Shown here one piece after another: positions 51,346-64,000 of a DNA stretch of 64,000 nucleotides; within the stretch, counting starts at the first letter, position 1; each line of letters opens with the position of its first letter. Below the pieces are notes generated by a model. It searched no databases. It had not been told where the DNA came from and saw nothing but the letters and a program-made list of their open reading frames with translations. The stretch is from Pempheris klunzingeri. Its lineage: Eukaryota > Chordata > Actinopteri > Acropomatiformes > Pempheridae. Both the position numbers and the translations under genes were made by a program. The stretch is taken from contig NC_092017.1 in assembly GCF_042242105.1 (NCBI RefSeq), forward strand, positions 15,231,932 to 15,295,931, in the 5' to 3' direction.

Positions 51346-52516
51346 CAAACAAAACACAGGAGACGCTTCAGACAAAGTTGGACGATGGTAACGTAGATTC
51401 CTGCACTTTTTTGTTGCACGTATTGAACCTTCTTTGTTATTATTTTGAGTGCAGTGATACAGTGACCTGAGCGCTCACAACTTGTTTTTGTGTTTTTAGC
51501 ACACATTTACTTTGATTTGTTATTGTTTTGAAAAGATCTGCAGTGGACAACAAGTTCGTTGCATCCAATAACACTGTGATTCAGTGACTTGAACCCTCAC
51601 AAATGAAGAGACTAAATATTTCTTGGCAAGTACCTGCACTTGTTCTTTTGCACAGGTTGGACTTTATTGTTGTAGTTTTGAAAAGATGTGCAGTGGAAAA
51701 CGCTTTAATTGTTGTTAATTGTTGTTGCCAAAAATCTGTATTTGTTGTCTTTTCTTTGCACAAATCGAACTTATTGTTATTGTTGTAAAAAGGTGATTGC
51801 ACATTTTATTTTTATCTATTTTTGAAAAATCACAGTCTGATGGAGCAATCTAGTGACAAAATGTCACAAAAAATAGTTTACAAAGTTGAATTGGAAGTTG
51901 TTTTTTACTTGGAAATTTTTCTTCATTCAAAGGAGGGCCTGACAGAGAAAGTTTGACAACCACTGCAGTAGAACAACTTTAGATGCCCTTGACTGATGGA
52001 AATAATAAAGACAGTCTTGGCACATCTAATTACAACTTGGCCTTGGTCTGATAACTATAGCCATAGGAGTCTGTCCACCCAAGCCAGGTCACTGAATGTA
52101 TTACAGATCATGTTCATATTGAGTAGTTTGGTTGGATGAGGTAAATATTTTAAAGTCCAGTGAATCCAGTGAATCACCTCCAAACGTAATCACACAAGGA
52201 AGTAGGCATTGCAAGGTTTAAAGAAAGCATAAAGCAAACATGGAAATGGAAAACAATGATGAGGTTTGATTAGCGAAGATAATCGTGTCCTAGTTAGAAG
52301 TTGATGTGATGGTCACAAGACAGGAGTTAGCACCCCCCTACTGGCGGTACCAAGATCTATCTGAAATGTGGGACCTGTGGCATTTTGTCTCCTTTACATA
52401 CGTTTTACGAGTATAAGACGCTTTCACCATGATATTAAATGATATTCCCATTTCTGTTGCATCCTAAAATACGTACCCTACAGCCCCAATGAACTAACAG
52501 CAAAACAAAAAACTAT

Positions 52517-52535
52517 TTTATTCACTTACTTTATT
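52517..52535 (-). terminator. iqca1: iqca1 poly(A) signals
   Basis: Two minus-strand AATAAA hexamers lie at 52517-52522 and 52530-52535, about 90-105 bp after the iqca1 stop codon. This gives a short 3'UTR. Confidence 0.75.
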
Positions 52536-52621
52536 TACAGTCATCAGAAGACAATTCACATACAAGCTACAATAAATTCAATTTAACTACATACAGTTGT
52601 GACAAAAACATGTTGGCAAAC

Positions 52622-58946
<6,325 letters not shown>

Positions 58947-59070
58947 GTCTTTGCCCCAAGAGAGAAGAAAGAGGTTCGCTGTTTCTTAAAATAAAGTTAC
59001 AGCGTCTAAAACCAAACTAATGTTATAACATGAGGTCAGTTTTCTTTAGTTGACATATAGTGCTTGGCAC

Positions 59071-59084
59071 GTCTCCATAGTAAC
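59071..59084 (-). promoter_or_regulatory. iqca1: X-box-like RFX site upstream of iqca1
   Basis: The plus strand reads GTCTCCATAGTAAC. The right half fits the RFX X-box consensus (GTNRCC-RGYAAC) perfectly and the left half has one mismatch. It lies 125 bp upstream of the iqca1 ATG, where X-boxes of ciliary genes are usually found. RFX control fits a dynein regulatory complex gene. Confidence 0.55.
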
Positions 59085-59091
59085 GGTCATT

Positions 59092-59127
59092 CCGGAAGTA
59101 ACTCACCACATGGAACCGGACCACGTG
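59092..59127. promoter_or_regulatory. ETS-type site and E-box near iqca1 promoter
   Basis: CCGGAAGT at 59092-59099 is a consensus ETS/GABP site. CACGTG at 59122-59127 is a consensus E-box. Both are common in TATA-less housekeeping promoters and fit a promoter for iqca1. Function is inferred from motif and position only. Confidence 0.35.
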
Positions 59128-60160
59128 ACTATGTAACGTCTTATATGCTTATACATCCCTGCAACACCACCAATAATAATTATAATAATTATAATTATAA
59201 TAATTGCCGTGCAAGTTCTTTGAAACACATTAAGTCTTTGAGAAACAAGTGTGGGACCACTAGGAGACGTCCTTCCTTCTGGCTCACAGACACTTCAAAG
59301 TCTGTCCGTAAAGATGCGGTTTATGTCAAAAACATACAAAGTGCAAATGCGCTGTATAGCTGCCAGTGCAGAATTACAATAACATCTTGGCAGATATAAA
59401 GGAAGTTGTAAAACATGTATAAAAAAGTGGGGAAAAAAAATATTTTTAAAAAACCCCATATGAATGACAGGTGAAAATCTCAAGCAGTGTGACTGTATGC
59501 ATGCATTCGTTAATTGTTACACTCATGTACATTAGGCTGGGACTACTGTTCGTCTTTAAAGGGGTTGGCGGGGGCTTATTCAAAGAGCTGAGCCAGCAGT
59601 CAACTTTTTGGACTCAGTTTAAAATGTATTTTTAAACGTACCACGCAATTTCCTAATTCTTGAAAGCTCTATCACAGTTAGAGATTTCTATTTAAGGGGG
59701 GAAAACAGCCGGATGGCTGCTCCTGGAGGCGCATTCTCTGCAGCGCTTAGGCGGTCACAAGACTTGGACATCGGCGAACAAAAACAACGAGACGCTGACA
59801 GGTCAGCTTGAAGCTTACAGGCCCACAGATTCTTCTCTTCTCTGCATCCAACATCCAACAAGTTGGTCCATTTGGAAAACTACTTTCTTGCGCGCTGCCG
59901 CGGCACAGTCTTAGCCGGGTTTTTTTTTCAATGAATATCGCAGTGTGGCTCTTGTTTGGATGTTAAACCATAGCTCTGTCTGCAAAGAGTCATTTTTATT
60001 TGGAGCTGAATAGTCCTACAACTAGTGATGTTTTGGTGCGTAAAGGAGGGGCGCATGCCAAAGTGAGCGAATGCCACTGGAAGAAATCGCACCAAAGATG
60101 CCAACATTGCTTTACCACCCACTCGAAATCGATTGTATTACCTTCAAGAAGGTGGCTCCT
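59128..60160. other. Intergenic region between iqca1 and alkal, divergent promoters
   Basis: No gene is recognised. There is an AATAATTAT-type microsatellite at 59170-59204 and otherwise mixed sequence. The two genes are transcribed away from each other, about 1.2 kb apart. Confidence 0.6.
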
Positions 60161-60162
60161 CG

Positions 60163-60170
60163 TATAAATA
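60163..60170 (+). promoter_or_regulatory. TATA box of the ALKAL gene
   Basis: TATAAATA at 60163-60170, preceded by GC-containing sequence and followed after about 150 bp by a splice donor. This predicts transcription from about 60195. Confidence 0.65.
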
Positions 60171-60194
60171 GGGACGCATGATTTCAAGAAAGAC

Positions 60195-60322
60195 GGTGGT
60201 GAGCACATTCTGCTGGCTGTTCTCTCTCTCTCCTGTCGGGACCACAGACAACGCCTGGAAGAATTCGCTGAAGACAACTGTGCCCACTCTCCAGGACATA
60301 AGCATCTTTAACTCCTAAACTA
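60195..60322 (+). other. ALKAL non-coding first exon
   Basis: The start is inferred from the TATA box. The end is set by the donor CTA|GTAAGT at 60322/60323. The next acceptor, TTTTCAG at 60558-60564, opens the first coding exon eleven bases before the ATG. Confidence 0.6.
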
Positions 60323-60575
60323 GTAAGTCTAAAGTTAGATAGACTGCTTTTGTTTTACCCTGGTTTTCGACTAGAAGAAATGTGGATTGCACCAGACAAT
60401 TAGTGTCGATTAATTCCACTTTTGGAGGCTATATTTGTTTCCTCTGGCATGCTTGTCTTAACTAACAAGCAATGCTGATACATCTGCAGGGGGTTAAGCA
60501 TGATGCAAAGTGCACAGAGTCATGTAACTCCTGTGTGACAAAACTTATTTGCTTATGTTTTCAGACAGTGAAGTC

Positions 60576-63209
60576 ATGCAGGTGGAGAGGAATTGGCACA
60601 TACTGCTGACTATCTTCTTTCTGCTCATCACCTCGGGCCAGTGTATGGACAGCAAGGATGTCAAGCAGAAAGAAAGAAGGACCCTGTTGGATCTAATCTT
60701 ACAGGTTGTCAGAGACAGCCAGCAACGAGACAAAGCTGTCTCCAGGCGCTGTAGCAGTGGACTCTTCACTTCAGCTCAAGACATGAAGTTCTCCTCCCGT
60801 GAAAAGCCTTTCTATGTTCCTAGGCTGGATAACAGTAGACTCATAGGTAAGCTGATAAGATTTATTTTTAGGTCATGATGATGAAAGCATAATCCCCATT
60901 TTACCGTGGGAGACAGCTGTCAGTGGCCTGGTCTGCGCTGTACACATATTTTCAGCCTTGTTTAGTTTGGCTGAATGGAACTTGGTGTATGCACGTTAAT
61001 TCAGTATATGTAGACAAGAAAATTGGGTTTGCCTGCTCATTTTTGTTAAAAAAACAAAACAAAAAAAAAAACAGGGTGCAATGCCCAGATCTGTCTGTCC
61101 TCAAATCTGCAACTCGAGTTAAAAGTGGTGGTATAATCCATGTAATGTAAGTATGCTTCATCTGTGTAGGACAAAAGGGTTATGTCAGACACCTTTTCAC
61201 CACATGTCTCGGACGCAACGCTCCCTCATGCAAACTGTGATTGATTGATGGACGGGAGACGTGGATAGGTACTATGAATTCATGTAGGAGGAGCATCGTC
61301 ATGCCAAACTTGTGAATGATTCATTCAGCTTGATTCATTATGGAATCACAAACATGAATGATGAACACCCCACAAGCAGACAACCACAGTATGACGTGCC
61401 AGAAAGCCATCGAGAGCATCTCCGCAAGACGTGTCAGACAGAGCAGGGCTGGCTGTGCTGTGTCACATTAATGTAGTTTAAATTGCTGCATCAAACTCAT
61501 TGTTGCACTCTGTAATTGTGGAATGACGAGAGTATATCAAGACAGCACATAATTTATCTGTAAAGAACAGTCCAGGCTGTGTTACTGATTTGAGCTTGTG
61601 GATTTTTCTCAAACAAACAAACCCTTCAATATTAATTTCATTAAAATTTATCCTTGTTCATTTCATCCTAAGTAAATGGATGGATGTATCTGTGACAAGT
61701 GCGGATGTGCTCGATGCAGATCCGCCTTTATTGGCTTAAATCCAGCATTATGTCCAGACTGGATTTAAGCCATTTAATTAAATCTTTGATATCTCTTCAA
61801 TTATTACTAAGATCCATGACAGATGGTTTGCCAAGTCAGGCTGTGATAAAGGAGAAGCCTTAACGTACGCTAACTGTTCTTATTGTTGCAACAGATAGAG
61901 TTAACTTGTTGTGTAGTTGAGGACAGTGCTTCATTGGTATGTGCAGTGGGCGTTGATAAGGTGCAGAGTGAACATAGTGTGTTGTTTATCTGCAATTTCA
62001 GATTCTCCCCACCATCACTATCAATTAAATCATGTTTTAGAGATGTTGCACAGGCATCGTAAAGCTTAAAGTCTCAGCCCCAGCTTATGCAATTGGAAAA
62101 GTACCTTTCTCAGACCACTGACTGGATGGAATTTATCTTTTGAGGATATTAAAAGCAGCATATTAGCAACTGGTGCGTGTGACACTACCAAAGATCCATG
62201 GTCACGCAAGGATAGATGTTTTGGAAGGAGAAATATCTGTAAACCCACGATGTGTTCACCTTTATAGTTGTCTCTTTGTCCCTCTCAAAAGCCATGGCTG
62301 TGTCATCGAAATGACAGCTATGGTAAGACTGACGTGATACAAGGGAACAGATTTGTTTCACAATGGGATTTATTACAGTTACGGTTTCTCTTTTCATATG
62401 TATGGCACGAGAAATAAGCTTTAGACCGGCAGCTGCAGACTTTAGTGTTATAATCGTGTTGACAAGCGTTTATGAATCCCGTGAATACAGTACACAGGCC
62501 TTAACTAGTCAATCCACATTATCTGACTTTGTGTAATCTAGGCTGCCATTTTCACTCTTCACATATGGGTTTTGGCTTGATGGCGCAGTTGGTTCTTACA
62601 TTTCCACAACTCATTTTGGAGTAGTTATTTGGAATAGTTGATTGTAATCTGTCATCCTCCTCCTGCATTTACAGCATCACAGGTTGCCGGGTCTGGGGGC
62701 CAATGTAATGTCAGCCCAGTAACTACTAGCACGGACTTATTCGGATGAGCATTAAACTCCAATACAATAATCTCTTTAGCCTGTTAGTGTGGCCAATGTG
62801 TTATCAGACACCCACATGTGTTGCCTGCATGGTGATTGAGTGAGAAAGGGAGGTCTTTGATGCTCTTACTCCCGTCTGGACCTTGTGAAATGCCCCACTG
62901 ATACCAGATCTCCATAGAGAATAATGTAAAGGTATAGAGCCATCACAGAAATACATGATGAACAGGGTTCACAGTGAATAAGGTTAACCTACTATAGACT
63001 GCTGTAGTTAGAGATGATGTTTATTTAAGATGAGTGCGGTAAAATAATTAAAAAAATTGAGAAATCTGCTTCAAAATGATAGATGCAGGTTGCTCAGCTG
63101 TATGGAATGTATAAAATGACTTGACTGATAAGCTAACAGTGACTTTCTTTTTCAGAAATTGTTCCTAGAGATGTAAACATGAAAGGCAAATTCATTCAGC
63201 ATTTCACAG
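60576..63209 (+). CDS. ALK/LTK ligand (ALKAL/FAM150 family), N-terminal exons only
   Basis: ALKALs are secreted cytokines that activate the ALK and LTK receptor kinases; in fish they drive neural-crest pigment cell (iridophore) development. Coding exon 60576-60846 gives [20 protein letters not shown], a signal peptide with likely cleavage near SGQC. It then encodes a basic, poorly conserved region with [13 protein letters not shown], a helix seen in the family. Exon 63156-63209, after a 2.3 kb intron with nothing recognisable, gives [19 protein letters not shown]. This is the conserved junction EIxPRDxxxKxKFxxHxTG just before the Cys-rich receptor-binding part. The remaining exons lie past the right edge. 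EIVPRD favours ALKAL2 and FIxHFTG favours ALKAL1, so I do not assign a paralogue. Confidence 0.85.
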
Positions 63210-64000
63210 GTAAGAAAAATGCCATTAAAGACAAATCCAAAGTTTCTCTGCATTTCTCTGCTGTCCTTTCCATTAGACACTGCAAAACTATTTTATCTGG
63301 CAAACATCTTTTTAGAACATAGTTGGCACTTTTCCCGCGCAACTTTTGGCTGGAAATTCTTAGTTTTGCCCCTTATGAGAAAATCGTTTCATTCTTGTCA
63401 GCCAACATGCATTATGCTTTAGTCACAGAAAGCTTCATGAACACTGGCTGTGAGTGAGAAGAGGGTTTCCTGGCTTAGCTGAAGGGCAATAGTCCAGAGA
63501 AATAGTACACGGTCTGAAGCCTACAGAATTAAGTTGAAGGCACTCCAAGGTTAAGCTGATTATTTGTCTCAGGACCTATGAGTAGACTTCATTATTGGTT
63601 TGAAAATCTTTAAATGTCGTTGCAGAAACGCTTAGCGGTGATTATGATTTAAGACTCAATTCCTCTGTTCACCCAGTCCAGTTGACCCCTGACTCCCTAA
63701 CCATGTCTGTGATACTGTGCTGTTCACTTTCACTTTGTGATTTGTCTTTTTCTTCTGCTGTATATTCACAAATTCACTGCGGGCTTAGGCATGGTTATGC
63801 TAGCAAAATGGATAAAGAGGAAATAATGAAGCCCCTAAAATCTTTTTCGTTTTGCCTGATAAGACCTTCTCCATTAAGCAGGACCAGTCAAGTTCTCGTC
63901 GGAGTGCAGAACACACTTTCATAGACTTTATCACAACACAAGGGATTGCTCAAGACCAGCATGTATGTATGCCTTTTTCCTCTCTTCATACAATATGCTC
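63210..64000 (+). other. Start of the next ALKAL intron
   Basis: No exon encoding the expected PLYFSPxCSKHF-like continuation is seen up to the window end. Short open frames here match nothing that I recognise. Confidence 0.6.

Larger units (their letters stand above)
46418..52515. other. 6 kb gene-poor interval between obscn and iqca1
   Basis: No exon of either neighbouring gene and no independent gene is convincing here on either strand. It holds fish repeats and a small inverted-repeat transposon, listed separately. A 246-nt open frame on the minus strand (46626-46871) has no family that I recognise. The obscurin promoter and any 5'UTR exons should lie in the left part if its start is at 46417. 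Confidence 0.6.

Overview
The window is vertebrate nuclear DNA, most probably from a percomorph (perch-like) teleost. It has GT-AG introns, long intergenic stretches, a guk1-obscn gene pair, and repeat families I recognise from perch-like fish. It shows no prokaryotic features, CRISPR array, rRNA or tRNA. I read it by eye only: exon limits come from splice consensus plus reading-frame continuity, and family names from motifs.

Layout. (1) 540-6250, plus strand: guk1 (guanylate kinase), complete, 197 codons in seven coding exons. (2) 6880-46417, minus strand: an obscurin gene convergent with guk1. My model has about 73 coding exons; their lengths sum to 18,072 nt, exactly 6,024 codons including the stop, so the whole model stays in frame. 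From the N-terminus it encodes a 13-residue leader, 34 tandem Ig domains, a K/E/P-rich linker with an IQ motif and one Ig, SH3, RhoGEF (DH-PH), two Ig, an acidic segment, one Ig, protein kinase 1, a 578-residue Ser/Arg/Glu-rich linker, FN3, and protein kinase 2. (3) 46.4-52.5 kb: gene-poor and repeat-rich, with a small inverted-repeat transposon. (4) 52622-58946, minus strand: iqca1 (DRC11, a dynein regulatory complex AAA protein of cilia), complete, 818 codons in 19 exons, with an X-box-like site 125 bp upstream of its start codon. (5) 60163-64000, plus strand: the TATA box and first exons of an ALKAL-family gene (secreted ligand of ALK/LTK receptors). Its cysteine-rich C-terminal exons lie beyond the right edge.

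The genes do different jobs: nucleotide metabolism, sarcomere scaffolding and signalling, ciliary motility, and neural-crest/neuronal receptor signalling. The guk1-obscn neighbourhood is also known from other vertebrates.

The most interesting material is inside obscurin. It has a very regular array of phase-1 267-nt Ig cassettes, with seven recently homogenised copies and one dead copy. It lacks several domains known from mammalian obscurin and has no N-terminal Ig exons in the window. A 27-nt microexon supplies part of kinase 1. A decayed Penelope-like retroelement landed on an exon boundary and left a second, decoy splice acceptor 84 nt after the preceding exon.
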